Source: Paracoccaceae bacterium (GTDB lineage: Bacteria > Pseudomonadota > Alphaproteobacteria > Rhodobacterales > Rhodobacteraceae). From it: a stretch of 35,166 nucleotides of DNA. Both the position numbers and the translations under genes were made by a program. Location of the stretch: NCBI GenBank assembly GCA_902534325.1, contig CACAPQ010000021.1:1-35166 (forward strand), written 5' to 3'. Below, one piece after another: positions 14,194 through 23,161 of this stretch (position 1 is its first letter; each line of letters opens with the position of its first letter). The notes under the pieces were generated by a model. It saw only the letters and a program-made list of their open reading frames with translations, had not been told where the DNA came from and did no database searches.

Positions 14194-15999
14194 TTAATTA
14201 TCCATTTTTAGCGCCGAAATAAACGCCTCTTGCGGAATATCTACTTTACCAAACTGTCGCATTCGTTTCTTACCTGCTTTTTGCTTATCTAAAAGCTTTC
14301 GTTTTCTGGTTGCATCACCGCCATAGCATTTAGCTGTTACGTCTTTTCGCAGTGCTGCTAGAGTTTCACGTGCGATTACTTTACCTCCAATTGCGGCTTG
14401 AATTGGTATCTTAAACATGTGCCGTGGGATTAAATCTTTTAGTTTTTCACACATAGCACGACCGCGCATCTCAGCCCTGTCTCGATGGACCATAACTGAT
14501 AAGGCATCAACTGGTTCTTCATTTACCAGGATCGACATTTTAACTAAATTATCTTCTCTATAGCCAGTCATTTGATAATCGAAGGATGCGTAGCCTTTGG
14601 TAACTGACTTTAATCGGTCGTAAAAATCAAAAACAACCTCGTTTAGAGGTAAATCGTATACAACCATTGCACGAGAGCCCGCATAAGTTAGATCCTCTTG
14701 AATGCCTCTTCGGTCCTGACAAAGTTTTAATACATCACCAAGATAATCGTCTGGAACTAATATAGTTGCTTTGATCCTCGGTTCTTCTAGATGGTCCACC
14801 TTGCTTAAATCAGGCATATCAGCTGGGTTGTGTAGTTGTATACTACTCCCATCCTTCATATAAATGTGATAAATTACAGACGGCGCTGTAGTAATCAATT
14901 CAATGTCATACTCACGCTCAACGCGATCACGTATAACCTCAAGATGTAATAGTCCTAAAAACCCGCAACGGAACCCAAAGCCAAGTGCTGCGGAGGTTTC
15001 CATTTCAAAACTGAAAGATGCATCATTCAGAGCTAACTTCTCAATTGCTTCTCTTAAGTCTTCAAATTCAGAGCTATCGACAGGAAATAGGCCACAAAAA
15101 ACGACTGGTTGGCTTGGATTAAACCCTGGTAAAGGTTCCTCTGCGCCTTTTCTCTCGTGGGTAATTGTATCACCTACTCTTGTGTCTCGGACTTGCTTAA
15201 TAGATGCGGTAATAAATCCTATTTCTCCGGGCCCTAGTTGTTCAGTTGACTGCATTTCAGGGCGAAAAACACCTATACGGTCCACTGTATGAACGGACCC
15301 ATTTGAAAACATTTTTACCTTATCGCCTTTACCTAGAACACCGTCCATTATTCGAACTAATACAACAACACCGAGATAAGCATCGTACCAGCTATCAACT
15401 AACATCGCTTTTAAAGGAGAATTCCTGTCACCTTTTGGAGGGGGGAGTTTTTCAACTATTGCTTCTAATGTTTCTTGTATTCCAAGCCCTGACTTTGCAG
15501 AGACTTCCAGTGCTTCAGACGCATCAATCCCGATAACATCTTCGATTTGTTCAGAAACACGCTCACAATCTGATGCCGGTAAGTCAATTTTGTTTAAAAC
15601 TGGTACAATCTCGTGATCTGCATCTATAGCTTGATAAACATTTGCGAGTGTTTGAGCCTCAACGCCTTGAGTGCTGTCGACTACCAACAAGGACCCCTCA
15701 ACCGCTCTCATTGACCTAGAAACTTCATATGCAAAATCCACATGACCGGGCGTATCGATTAGATTTAAGACGAACTCTTCGCCACTTGCGGCTGTATAGT
15801 CTATTCTCACAGTATTAGCTTTGATCGTTATTCCACGTTCTCGTTCAATATCCATACTATCTAAAAGCTGCTCCCTCATGTCCCGATCAGCCACTGTATT
15901 CGTTGACTGAATTAATCGATCCGCCAATGTTGATTTGCCGTGGTCAATGTGAGCAACAATTGAAAAATTTCTTATTTTATCGATATCTACCATAGCCAT
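14194..15999 (-). CDS. lepA: Elongation factor 4 (LepA), back-translocating GTPase
   Basis: LepA/EF4 is a ribosome-bound translational GTPase related to EF-G. The protein from the chosen start has 601 residues; E. coli has 599. GTPase motifs are [14 protein letters not shown] (P-loop), RGITIKANT (switch I), DTPGHVDF and LNKIDLP. Domain-specific parts are [15 protein letters not shown], the PSVIYHIY segment, and the LepA-only C-terminus with [18 protein letters not shown] and [18 protein letters not shown]. The start is uncertain. An ATG at 15999 ([13 protein letters not shown]) or 15993 fits family N-termini best. A TTG at 16029 would add ten residues, and no clear ribosome site favours any of them. 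The gene is convergent with tRNA-His. Confidence 0.97.
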   Translation of the reverse strand: MAMVDIDKIRNFSIVAHIDHGKSTLADRLIQSTNTVADRDMREQLLDSMDIERERGITIKANTVRIDYTAASGEEFVLNLIDTPGHVDFAYEVSRSMRAVEGSLLVVDSTQGVEAQTLANVYQAIDADHEIVPVLNKIDLPASDCERVSEQIEDVIGIDASEALEVSAKSGLGIQETLEAIVEKLPPPKGDRNSPLKAMLVDSWYDAYLGVVVLVRIMDGVLGKGDKVKMFSNGSVHTVDRIGVFRPEMQSTEQLGPGEIGFITASIKQVRDTRVGDTITHERKGAEEPLPGFNPSQPVVFCGLFPVDSSEFEDLREAIEKLALNDASFSFEMETSAALGFGFRCGFLGLLHLEVIRDRVEREYDIELITTAPSVIYHIYMKDGSSIQLHNPADMPDLSKVDHLEEPRIKATILVPDDYLGDVLKLCQDRRGIQEDLTYAGSRAMVVYDLPLNEVVFDFYDRLKSVTKGYASFDYQMTGYREDNLVKMSILVNEEPVDALSVMVHRDRAEMRGRAMCEKLKDLIPRHMFKIPIQAAIGGKVIARETLAALRKDVTAKCYGGDATRKRKLLDKQKAGKKRMRQFGKVDIPQEAFISALKMDN

Positions 16000-16089
16000 G
16001 GATATGTGGCTATTTTGGGGTTTGGTCAAGGTGTTAATGTATCATCACTCAAGCATAATTGATCTATGAGTTAAACTTTAAAAATTACT

Positions 16090-16857
16090 TTAAAAGCTAT
16101 CCTTTACCTTAAAAAATAATCTTGCCGCATTTTCAAATTCCCGCGGTTTTTCGGCATGAAGCCAATGACCGGCATCTTTTAGCGTCGCAAATCTAGCCTT
16201 GATAAATAATGAATTGATAATTTCTCGGTGCTCGGCGCGGATATATTCACTCTTTTCGCCTCTAAAAAATAATGTGTGCCCTGAAAATTCTCCATCTATA
16301 TTGGGAAAACTCAAAATCTCGTGCATTTCTGAACTTAAAATATCAAGGTTCAATTTCCAACTTTTTGTTTTCAAATCTAACGACTGCGTAAAAAAGCTTT
16401 GCAACGATTTGTCCTCTACAAAATTTGATAGAGCCATTATAGCTTCTGATCTTTTCTCTACTTTTGACAGATCAACTTTCTGCATTGCCTCTATAAACTT
16501 TGACTGGTCATGTTCGTATTTTACGGGAGCGATATCTGCTATAAGCAATCTATTGACGAGATTGGGATTTTTTAATGCTAGTACCATTGCAGCTTTCCCC
16601 CCCATGGAATGACCAATTATATCGGGTCGTATTTTTAAATAAGTAATAACTTCGGCCAGGTCTTCAGCCATATCGTGATAATTATGTGAGTCGAACCAAG
16701 GGCTTTCGCCATGGTTCCTTAAATCAACGGCAATGACATAAAATTTATCTGATAACCGTTTGGCGATTACACCCCAATTTCTTCCAGACCCATAAAGCCC
16801 GTGGATAATCATTAATGGAGAAAAATTTTCATCACCGTAGGTTAAATAATTGAGCAT
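16090..16857 (-). CDS. Alpha/beta hydrolase, YbfF-like esterase
   Basis: A 255-residue alpha/beta hydrolase. Residues MIIHGLYGSGRNW form the oxyanion region, VDLRNHGESP follows, the nucleophile elbow is IIGHSMGGKAAM with catalytic Ser, and DAGHWLHAEKP carries the catalytic His. The Asp/Glu member is likely in the helix region before LFFRGEKSEYI. The DLRNHGxSP motif and length match the YbfF-type acyl-CoA/short-chain esterases. There is no signal peptide, so it is cytosolic. It is divergent from the SRAP gene. A GGAGAT ribosome site lies 12 bases before the ATG. The natural substrate is unknown. Confidence 0.87.
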   Translation of the reverse strand: MLNYLTYGDENFSPLMIIHGLYGSGRNWGVIAKRLSDKFYVIAVDLRNHGESPWFDSHNYHDMAEDLAEVITYLKIRPDIIGHSMGGKAAMVLALKNPNLVNRLLIADIAPVKYEHDQSKFIEAMQKVDLSKVEKRSEAIMALSNFVEDKSLQSFFTQSLDLKTKSWKLNLDILSSEMHEILSFPNIDGEFSGHTLFFRGEKSEYIRAEHREIINSLFIKARFATLKDAGHWLHAEKPREFENAARLFFKVKDSF

Positions 16858-16912
16858 TTAAACTTCATAATCTCCTGATGACAAGTTTTCAAACTACAAA
16901 TATAGATGGGGA

Positions 16913-17572
16913 ATGTGTGGGCGATTTGCAATTACAATACCATCAGATGCGATGTCTCAGCTTTTTGACGCGCAGCCTGTTAATGATTTACCTGCTGTAC
17001 CTAATTTTAATGTCTGTCCAACAAATTTCATTCATGTGGTTACTTATAATGGTTTAGGGAGAAAACTCGAAAGTTTGAGGTGGGGTTTTGTTCCTGATTG
17101 GTATCGGGAAGTAAATGCAGGTCCACTGTTAATAAATGCCCGAAGTGAAACTATTGCCAAAAAGCCTGCTTTTTCAAATGCGAGCCGAGCACGCAGGTGT
17201 TTAATTCCCTGTTCTGGATTTTATGAATGGAGCAAGGATTTAGAGGGAAATAAAATACCTTGGTTTATAAAGAGAAATGATAACGCTCCCATGGTTTTTG
17301 GAGGAGTTTGGCAAGAGTGGAGTGATGAAAGTGGCATAATTAAAACATGTGCAATTGTAACCACTGCTAGCAACAGTAAACTATCTAGGATCCATCATCG
17401 TTTACCATTTGTTTTGGAGAGAAGTGATTGGGGCTTTTGGTTAGGTGAAGAAGGTCATGGCGCATCTGCTTTAATGAAGCCAACAGCCGATGACACACTC
17501 AAAGCTTATAGAGTATCAAAAAATATAAATTCGAATAGGTCCTGTGGCCCTGATCTTATGTCTCCACTCTAA
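16913..17572 (+). CDS. SRAP-domain protein (HMCES/YedK family), abasic-site DNA crosslinker
   Basis: This 219-residue protein is a SOS-response-associated peptidase (SRAP) domain protein. The start is fixed by the family's invariant MCGRF: Met is removed and Cys2 forms a thiazolidine crosslink with abasic sites in single-stranded DNA, shielding them from breakage. Other signatures are PNFNVCPT (PxxNxxPT), LRWGFVPDW, NARSETIAKKPAF, RRCLIPCSGFYEW with the catalytic Glu, and ATTAS-like IVTTASN followed by HHRLPFVL with the conserved His. E. coli YedK has 222 residues. It is divergent from the esterase gene, with 55 bases between them, and the ribosome site is poor. It lies upstream of tRNA-Gly. 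Confidence 0.94.
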   Translation: MCGRFAITIPSDAMSQLFDAQPVNDLPAVPNFNVCPTNFIHVVTYNGLGRKLESLRWGFVPDWYREVNAGPLLINARSETIAKKPAFSNASRARRCLIPCSGFYEWSKDLEGNKIPWFIKRNDNAPMVFGGVWQEWSDESGIIKTCAIVTTASNSKLSRIHHRLPFVLERSDWGFWLGEEGHGASALMKPTADDTLKAYRVSKNINSNRSCGPDLMSPL

Positions 17573-17619
17573 CTCTATATACAGCTTTATGAATTTTAAA
17601 GTATAACTCCGCTATCGAC

Positions 17620-17648
17620 TTGACGGTTAAAGCTCATTCTACTATCAC
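17620..17648 (+). promoter_or_regulatory. Putative promoter of tRNA-Gly
   Basis: TTGACG (17620-17625) is followed after 17 bases by TATCAC (17643-17648). The start would fall about seven bases before the mature tRNA 5' end at 17662, a normal arrangement for a tRNA gene. Confidence 0.5.
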
Positions 17649-17661
17649 CAGAATTTGTTGA

Positions 17662-17735
17662 GCGGGTATGGTGAAATGGTATCATAAGAGCCTTCCAAGC
17701 TTAAGGTGCGGGTTCGATTCCCGCTACCCGCTCCA
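17662..17735 (+). tRNA. tRNA-Gly (TCC)
   Basis: The acceptor GCGGGTA (17662-17668) pairs with TACCCGC (17725-17731), the discriminator is T, and CCA is encoded at 17733-17735. The D-stem is GTGA/TCAT. The anticodon loop CTTCCAA gives TCC, and the T-arm GCGGG..CCCGC has loop TTCGATT. The 27-43 position of the anticodon stem is A-A, a minor mismatch. The T run after CCA (17737-17742) could end transcription. tRNA-Gly genes are common integration targets. Confidence 0.94.
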
Positions 17736-17779
17736 CTTTTTTCCAATATAAAACAGTAAGTTAGCCTTTTTTAAAGGCG

Positions 17780-17803
17780 CTGGGTGCCTAACTGGGTGCC
17801 TAA
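17780..17803. repeat. Perfect 12-bp tandem duplication next to tRNA-Gly
   Basis: CTGGGTGCCTAA occurs twice head to tail (17780-17791, 17792-17803), 45 bases after tRNA-Gly. A small hairpin GCCTTT-TTT-AAAGGC (17764-17778) precedes it. It could be a scar or att-like remnant of an integration event at the tRNA. The 3' end of tRNA-Gly itself is not duplicated in the window. Confidence 0.7.
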
Positions 17804-17975
17804 AAATTTTATCGGGTATCGGGAAGAGTGGCGAAAAAGTACTTCAAATAGTGTCAAAAAATGATATCGGAAATTATATTGCTCAAATTTTATACTTTGT
17901 GACCGAACGTAATCGCCAAAAATCATGCAAAGCTGACAAAAGACTTTTAAATACCAAAACGATACGTGATGATGG

Positions 17976-18000
17976 AGGTGATTTAATAAAAGGATCACCT
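17976..18000 (+). promoter_or_regulatory. Hairpin at the LemA ribosome-binding region
   Basis: AGGTGAT (17976-17982) is perfectly complementary to ATCACCT (17994-18000) across an 11-base loop. The AAAGGAT ribosome site of the LemA gene sits at the loop/stem edge and the start ATG is three bases downstream. The fold could hide the ribosome site. It is visible in sequence; its function is inferred. Confidence 0.35.
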
Positions 18001-18002
18001 GA

Positions 18003-18587
18003 ATGAGCGCTGGCATATTCATATTGACTGTCTTCGGTATTATTTTTACGATTTTGCTTCCGTTAATAATTTGGGCGATTGCGATATACAACGGTTTGGT
18101 TGGTAAACGAGAATTGGTGAATGAAGGTTGGAGCGCAATTGATGTACAGCTTAAACGCAGATTTAACCTCATAAAGAATTTGGTAACCGTTGTTAAACAA
18201 TATGTATCACACGAAGCAGAAACTCTAGACAACCTTACAAATGCACGCTCAGCAGCTTACACAGACGATATTGGCGAGCGCGCATCTGCGGAAGCTCAAA
18301 TTGGTTCCGCACTGGTTAATATGTTATCTGTAACTGAGGCCTATCCGGATCTAAAAGCGGATGGGAACTTCAGAGATCTACAGCAAGAGCTTTCCCAACT
18401 TGAGGATGTGATCCAAAGATCCCGTAGATACTACAACGGAACTGTGCGAATTTATAATACTTCGGTTGGATCTTTTCCACATTTGATAATTGCAAATATG
18501 TATCTGTTTCGAGAAGCAGCCTTTTTCGAGATAGAGAATGAAGACGAGCGTAAGCTTCCAGAAGTAGATTTTGGGGCGAAGGAATGA
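18003..18587 (+). CDS. LemA family protein
   Basis: The 194-residue protein has one N-terminal membrane helix (about 5-28: FILTVFGIIFTILLPLIIWA), then the LemA helical domain. Family features are YNGLVGKRELVNEGWSAIDVQLKRRFNLIKNLVTVVK and the later FRDLQQELSQLEDVIQRSRRYYNGTVRIYNT. LemA proteins are widespread membrane-anchored helical bundles of unclear role. They are often next to DUF2207 or TPM-domain (YgcG) proteins, as here: the next gene starts inside this stop codon (ATGA). A hairpin covers the ribosome-binding region. Position beside tRNA-Gly suggests an accessory module. Confidence 0.92.
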   Translation: MSAGIFILTVFGIIFTILLPLIIWAIAIYNGLVGKRELVNEGWSAIDVQLKRRFNLIKNLVTVVKQYVSHEAETLDNLTNARSAAYTDDIGERASAEAQIGSALVNMLSVTEAYPDLKADGNFRDLQQELSQLEDVIQRSRRYYNGTVRIYNTSVGSFPHLIIANMYLFREAAFFEIENEDERKLPEVDFGAKE

Positions 18588-20329
18588 GGAAACTTTTCAC
18601 TGCTCTTATTTTTTTGTTTTCATTCTGCTCAATAGTTAATGCCAAAGAATATATTGATACATATCATGTTGATATCACGATTTTAAACAATGGAAATCTT
18701 TCTGTTACTGAAAACATAAAGGTCCGGGTAGAATGGGATAAAATAAGACGCGGAATATACCGATGGTTTTCTCTGAAAAATGTCGAGAAATACCAGCGAC
18801 CTGTGCCGTATATGAACCTGCGCGTCACTCGGAACGGACGGCCGGAAAAAATTGGAAAAACGGAAAAAACTAGAGACTCAATAGCATATTACATTGGTGA
18901 TAAAAAAGACTGGATTGAAGCTGGAGCGACTTTCCAACTGATATGGCAAGAGGGGAGGGCCTATACAACTTTAGTAAAATTTGGTGCTTTCCACGAGTAT
19001 GCAATTTCTTACGAGGTCGATAAGGCTATTCTTCAATTTGACGAAAGCGATCAACTCTACTGGAATATAATACCTTTCTTTTGGGAATTTCCGATCCACA
19101 ACATTTCAGCAACGGTTAAGTTTCCAGAAAACGCCGACTACCTGGGAGTAGACGTGTTTAGTGGTTCATTTGGAAGTGAGAAGAACGAATTAAACGTCTC
19201 TTATTCGGAAACTTCTGATGGAATAAGCTTCCAAGCAACAGAATTCGAAAGCAAGCAAGGGCTAACCGCAATAATTAAGTTTGATCCAAGTCTTGTGCCA
19301 AAAGCATACTACAACAGCAATTTTATAAAGAGACTTATTTTAGCACTTTTAAGCATCGCTGTCATTTACGTGACGGTATTTATGTGGTATCGGGTAGGTA
19401 GAGAAAAAACAGTCATTCCAACCGTTTTTCCTCAGTTTTATCCTCCTGAAAACATTTCTGTGTTAGCAGCGCGGTACATTTTAAGGCAAGGTAATGTGGA
19501 CAGCACGCGTATGTTAACAATTGCCTTGGTAAGTTTGGCTGCGAAAGGCATAGTGAAACTTGATCCAGAAAAGATAACACTGCTAGAGGGAGAAAAAACG
19601 TGGGTAGAGCGAACCCAAAATAAACCCTCAAAAGGCGAAAGATTAGTTCTCAAAGACCTAGATTTAATAGATACTGGAGACATATTCGTCATTTCAGAAA
19701 AAGATGAATATTGGGGTCGAAGAGTTAGGGAGATAGGTCAAAAAAACGTGCGTTTTGCCAAAAAAGAGTTTAGCCTGAATATCGAACCTAATAATAACGC
19801 TCGAAAACTTCTATCGCTAGCAACAGTCACAATTTTGGCGTATGGAGGTTTTCTTGTTTACACCTACGTCGTTGCTGTAGGAATTTTTCTTCTTTACTTT
19901 GTTCTTTTAGCAGCAAACTTACTTTTCTTTTTACCGAAACTGAAAAACTACTCGAAATCAGGTGGCCAAATTGTGAGCCAGTTGGAAGGGCTAAAGATGT
20001 ACATTCTGGCAGCCGAGCACCAAAGTTTATCTCAAGAACCTGAACCAACTCCAGAACAGTTTTCAAAAATTTATCCTTACGCTTTTGCAATGGGACTGAA
20101 TACAGTTTGGGCAGATAAATTCAGTAAAAAACTGGCAGAGTGGGCGAGCGTCTCAAGCGCTAGCACGGATTGGTATAACTCATACGGGAACACCCGTACT
20201 GATAACTTTGAAAATTCACTTGCAGCTTTCGATACCAATTTTAGCGAAGCAACAAATTATTCACCGCCATCGTCTAGTGATACTGGGAGCGGCGGCGGCG
20301 GCGGCGGCGGTGGCGGTGGCGGTTGGTAA
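18584..20329 (+). CDS. DUF2207 predicted membrane protein with poly-glycine tail
   Basis: The 581-residue protein has a signal peptide (MRKLFTALIFLFSFCSIVNA, cut before KEY). A beta-rich extracytoplasmic DUF2207 domain follows (about 21-245), opening with YIDTYHVDITILNNGNLSVT. A membrane helix lies at about 249-269, a cytoplasmic winged-helix-like region at 285-400, and a hydrophobic pair of helices at about 408-452. The C-terminal region ends in 11 consecutive Gly and a final Trp. DUF2207 proteins commonly pair with LemA, and a Gly-rich end with a terminal Trp is typical of them. Their biochemical role is not established; envelope stress or cell-surface functions have been proposed. The ATG overlaps the LemA stop by four bases, so the pair is translationally coupled. 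Confidence 0.9.
   Translation: MRKLFTALIFLFSFCSIVNAKEYIDTYHVDITILNNGNLSVTENIKVRVEWDKIRRGIYRWFSLKNVEKYQRPVPYMNLRVTRNGRPEKIGKTEKTRDSIAYYIGDKKDWIEAGATFQLIWQEGRAYTTLVKFGAFHEYAISYEVDKAILQFDESDQLYWNIIPFFWEFPIHNISATVKFPENADYLGVDVFSGSFGSEKNELNVSYSETSDGISFQATEFESKQGLTAIIKFDPSLVPKAYYNSNFIKRLILALLSIAVIYVTVFMWYRVGREKTVIPTVFPQFYPPENISVLAARYILRQGNVDSTRMLTIALVSLAAKGIVKLDPEKITLLEGEKTWVERTQNKPSKGERLVLKDLDLIDTGDIFVISEKDEYWGRRVREIGQKNVRFAKKEFSLNIEPNNNARKLLSLATVTILAYGGFLVYTYVVAVGIFLLYFVLLAANLLFFLPKLKNYSKSGGQIVSQLEGLKMYILAAEHQSLSQEPEPTPEQFSKIYPYAFAMGLNTVWADKFSKKLAEWASVSSASTDWYNSYGNTRTDNFENSLAAFDTNFSEATNYSPPSSSDTGSGGGGGGGGGGGW
20291..20323 (+). repeat. GGC/GGT trinucleotide repeat encoding 11 glycines
   Basis: Six GGC codons followed by alternating GGT and GGC codons encode the poly-Gly tail, just before a Trp codon and TAA. 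Such a run can gain or lose codons by slippage without breaking the frame. It is far more GC-rich than its surroundings. Confidence 0.9.
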
Positions 20330-20448
20330 CTGGGAACACGGAATTCACGTACACCCCTCCGTCTTCGGCTCTTTTATTTCATTAAATGGCAGTTGTTAAG
20401 GTTCCAATTTCTGTTCAATCCACATTTCTATTATGCAAACTCAAAAGC

Positions 20449-20479
20449 TTGACAGCCAGAACAGTAACCTGTTTAGAAT
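20449..20479 (+). promoter_or_regulatory. Possible promoter in the 281-base gap before the Rieske gene
   Basis: TTGACA (20449-20454) is a perfect -35. The -10 candidates are TTTAGA after 17 bases (20472) or TAGAAT after 19 bases (20474). It lies about 130 bases before the oxygenase start. The rest of the gap (20330-20610) shows no gene, repeat or strong hairpin. Confidence 0.4.
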
Positions 20480-20610
20480 TGCTTCTTAGGTCAGTGTAGA
20501 GTGCTCGATCGTCAAAGATATATGAGACATTTTGGGAAAAGAATTCTATATTTGAGAAATGATGTCGTTCGTATAATTGTTGCTAGTCCTTAAAGTTTGG
20601 AGATTGCAAA

Positions 20611-21825
20611 ATGGAAGAGAGATTAAAGGAACTAATTTCTAATTACCAAGTGTCCCATAGTCTCCCTCGCCAATTTTATACGTCTGAGACTTTATATCAG
20701 ATGGATATCGAGCACTATTGGAACCACAGTTGGATTTGGGTCGGACATATAAACCAAATTCCCAATGTTGGAGATTTTTTCTTATTCGATTACGGTTACG
20801 AGTCCGTAATAGTGGCTCGTGATAAAAATAAAGATGTAAATGCTTTATTGAATGTATGTCGGCATAGAGGTTCAAGAGTTTGTTTAGAAAAGAGTGGTAA
20901 TACTCGTGTATTTGCATGCCCCTATCATGCATGGACTTATGAACTAAATGGAAATCTTCGTGGTGCGCGTGAAATGGGAGACAGCTTTGATAAAGCTGAA
21001 CATTCACTAAAAAAAGTTAATCTTCGAATTTTCCACGGCCTAATTTTTGTCTGTATATCAGACGATCCACCCAATATTGATGCAGGTTTACTTCAACTAG
21101 GAACATTGGTTGAACCTTTTGAATTTGAGAATTTAAAAGTTGTGCATAGCGAAAATTATCCAGTAGCTGCTAATTGGAAATTGGCTTTGGAGAATTATAT
21201 GGAGTGCTATCATTGTGCGCCCGCACATTTAGAGTATTCTAGGTCGCACAGCTTAAAAGATCCATCAAGCGCCAATATCGAATTGAAAAGTTGTATGCTT
21301 AAGAAAAGTATAGAAGTAGGGCTATCGGGCGATGAGCTTCAAATAAATAGTCTTGGGTCAAAAGATGTAGAAATGGATTTTTATTTCTCCCGTTATCCCC
21401 TTTTTCAAGGCTATCAAACTGGCAGTAAGTCTGGAAAAAAATTAGCGCCACTATTAGGTAAACTTAAAGATTTTGATGGTGGTACGACTGATCTACAAAT
21501 TGGTATTTTGAATAACTTTTTATCTTATTCAGATCATTTAATAGGCTATCGCTTTATACCAAGATCTCTTCAGCTTACGGATATTGAGGTAATCTGGATG
21601 GTGAGAGAGGATGCCCAAGAGGGCCTAGATTATAATTTAGAAGATCTCACATGGTTATGGCATTGTACATCACAAGATGATGAACGCATTATTGGACTCA
21701 ATCAAAAAGGGGTCAATTCCGATCACTACGTTCCAGGGCCTTTATCTAACATGGAGTGGGGCATTAAAGCGTTTCATGCTGGTTACCTGAAACAATTGGG
21801 AAAAAATATTAATATTAAATCTTAG
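20611..21825 (+). CDS. Rieske non-heme iron oxygenase, alpha subunit (CntA/GbcA-like type), copy 1
   Basis: A 404-residue ring-hydroxylating-type oxygenase subunit. The Rieske [2Fe-2S] centre is Cys83-x-His85, then Cys103-x2-His106 (VCRHRGSRV, ACPYHAWTY). The mononuclear iron site is ENYMECYHCAPAH with His201 and His206. The residue that bridges the two centres is Glu198 where aromatic dioxygenases have Asp. Glu here, and the ECYHC-x3-H pattern, are typical of the carnitine monooxygenase CntA, glycine-betaine GbcA and related quaternary-amine oxygenases, which demethylate or split C-N bonds. The acidic third ligand is probably in QDDERIIGLNQKG. No reductase partner (FAD/ferredoxin) is adjacent. 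It is convergent with an amine oxidase gene, which supports an amine substrate. Confidence 0.9.
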   Translation: MEERLKELISNYQVSHSLPRQFYTSETLYQMDIEHYWNHSWIWVGHINQIPNVGDFFLFDYGYESVIVARDKNKDVNALLNVCRHRGSRVCLEKSGNTRVFACPYHAWTYELNGNLRGAREMGDSFDKAEHSLKKVNLRIFHGLIFVCISDDPPNIDAGLLQLGTLVEPFEFENLKVVHSENYPVAANWKLALENYMECYHCAPAHLEYSRSHSLKDPSSANIELKSCMLKKSIEVGLSGDELQINSLGSKDVEMDFYFSRYPLFQGYQTGSKSGKKLAPLLGKLKDFDGGTTDLQIGILNNFLSYSDHLIGYRFIPRSLQLTDIEVIWMVREDAQEGLDYNLEDLTWLWHCTSQDDERIIGLNQKGVNSDHYVPGPLSNMEWGIKAFHAGYLKQLGKNINIKS

Positions 21826-21886
21826 AGTTTTTTATTTGGTAAAGATGTGAAGAAAATTTCTAGAATTTAACTTTTAATTAAAGAAA

Positions 21887-23161
21887 CTAATTTTTAAGTT
21901 TGATGATATTGAATAATCTAATAGCCGCCATTTTGCCACTCTCATATGCCCCATTGACCAGACCTGCTAATTCACCTGCTGTTGCCTCACCTGCAAATAT
22001 TAACTTTTCTGCAACAGGTTCACTTAGCAACTCTCGTGCGCCGTAACAGCCTGGTTTAACTGCAGAATAAGACCCTTTAGTAAGTGGGTTATTTGCCCAA
22101 TCGGGCGCAAAGCCTTTTAGAAAATGCTTACGGATATTGCATCCATACAAGTACTCGAGTTTAGAGAGGGCGTATTCAACAATTTCGTCTCCGCCTTGCA
22201 TAGATAAGTTCCAGGCAAACTGCCCACCGATAAACCCAACTATATAATCGTGTCCAGTTGGCCATGCTAAGAAATAGCAGCCACTTCCAATATTTTCTGG
22301 CGCAATGTCATATTGCAAGAAACTATTTTCAGTAAATCCTAATCTACTTCCGTCGAACAGAAGAGGAATTTTTACAAGGAGCCCCATTTGAATACCATCA
22401 AGTGCCTTTTGCGTTTTATTGGGAAGTTTGGGTGTAAACTTTATTTTTTCGGACTTTAAAACACCAATTGAAACAGTGCAAATGCAAGCCTTAGCTAAAA
22501 TTGTTCCATTGGACGTAATAACTTTTACGCCTGAACCTGAATAATCTATATTAAGTACACTTGTGTTGAAAGCGATAGGAAAGTTGTTGTTTAGTGTAGC
22601 TACTAAACTACCTAAACCCTCTTTTACAATAAAACTTGGTTGGGTATCTTTTGTATTCCAATATTCTGCTGTCGATATTTGATTTACATCAACAGCGAAA
22701 TTTAACGCTCCCTCCCAATTCTGGAAACATTCACCATATGGAACTTTGGGAATTATTCTTGATGCTGGGATATCGATCCCTCGGCGGCCGGTGTCTCGAA
22801 GAATTTCTTTTATTTTAAATTCAGATTCTTTGTATTCTTTTGCTGCTTCTTTTGGAGATTTTGTACCGTCTCTCTCGAACATTTCGATTTTTGGGTTAGA
22901 GTGGTCTACGAGTGTAAAGTTATTATTTTTACCCAAGTCTGAGAATATGTTATCGTCCGAGCCTGATATCCAAGAACAACCATGATCAACAGGTTGGCCA
23001 AGAGTATTACTCTCCGTGTAAGCCCGACCACCGATGCGACCTGAAGCCTCTAAGACTACATACGAGGTTCCTAGTTCCTGAAGCTTTTTTGCTGCTGAAA
23101 GACCTGATGAACCAGCACCAATTATAACAATATCCGGGTTAGTTGGAAGAGGTGCACTCAA
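21887..23161 (-). CDS. Flavin-containing amine oxidase (MAO/polyamine oxidase family)
   Basis: The 424-residue protein begins with IVIIGAGSSGLSAAKKL (GxGxxG dinucleotide fold for FAD), followed by VLEASGRIGGRAYTES, the conserved ExxxRxGGR flavin motif of amine oxidases. The C-terminal FAD-binding segment is LIFAGEATAGELAGLVNGAYESGKMAA, matching the family's GE.t....G.v.GA..SG. The middle part has the substrate-domain motif CICTVSIGVLKS. Such enzymes oxidise primary or secondary amines, including polyamines, to aldehydes and release H2O2. There is no signal peptide, so it acts in the cytosol. It lies between a Rieske oxygenase and a Pot-type binding protein. The exact amine is unknown. Confidence 0.91.
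   Translation of the reverse strand: MSAPLPTNPDIVIIGAGSSGLSAAKKLQELGTSYVVLEASGRIGGRAYTESNTLGQPVDHGCSWISGSDDNIFSDLGKNNNFTLVDHSNPKIEMFERDGTKSPKEAAKEYKESEFKIKEILRDTGRRGIDIPASRIIPKVPYGECFQNWEGALNFAVDVNQISTAEYWNTKDTQPSFIVKEGLGSLVATLNNNFPIAFNTSVLNIDYSGSGVKVITSNGTILAKACICTVSIGVLKSEKIKFTPKLPNKTQKALDGIQMGLLVKIPLLFDGSRLGFTENSFLQYDIAPENIGSGCYFLAWPTGHDYIVGFIGGQFAWNLSMQGGDEIVEYALSKLEYLYGCNIRKHFLKGFAPDWANNPLTKGSYSAVKPGCYGARELLSEPVAEKLIFAGEATAGELAGLVNGAYESGKMAAIRLFNIIKLKN

Noticed and set aside
16199-16612. A 137-residue plus-strand open frame
   Set aside because: It is antisense to the alpha/beta hydrolase, has no recognisable motifs and no ribosome site.
17771-18232. A minus-strand open frame ending in GTQLGTQRL that might be an integrase remnant
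   Set aside because: The LGTQ repeat is only the translation of the 12-bp tandem duplication. The rest lacks tyrosine recombinase motifs and is antisense to the LemA gene.
18370-18645. A minus-strand open frame across the LemA/DUF2207 junction
   Set aside because: It is the shadow of two well-supported coupled genes and has no family features.
20330-20610. A short open frame of 18 codons starting at an ATG near 20433
   Set aside because: It has no ribosome site, no conserved pattern, and overlaps the likely promoter.
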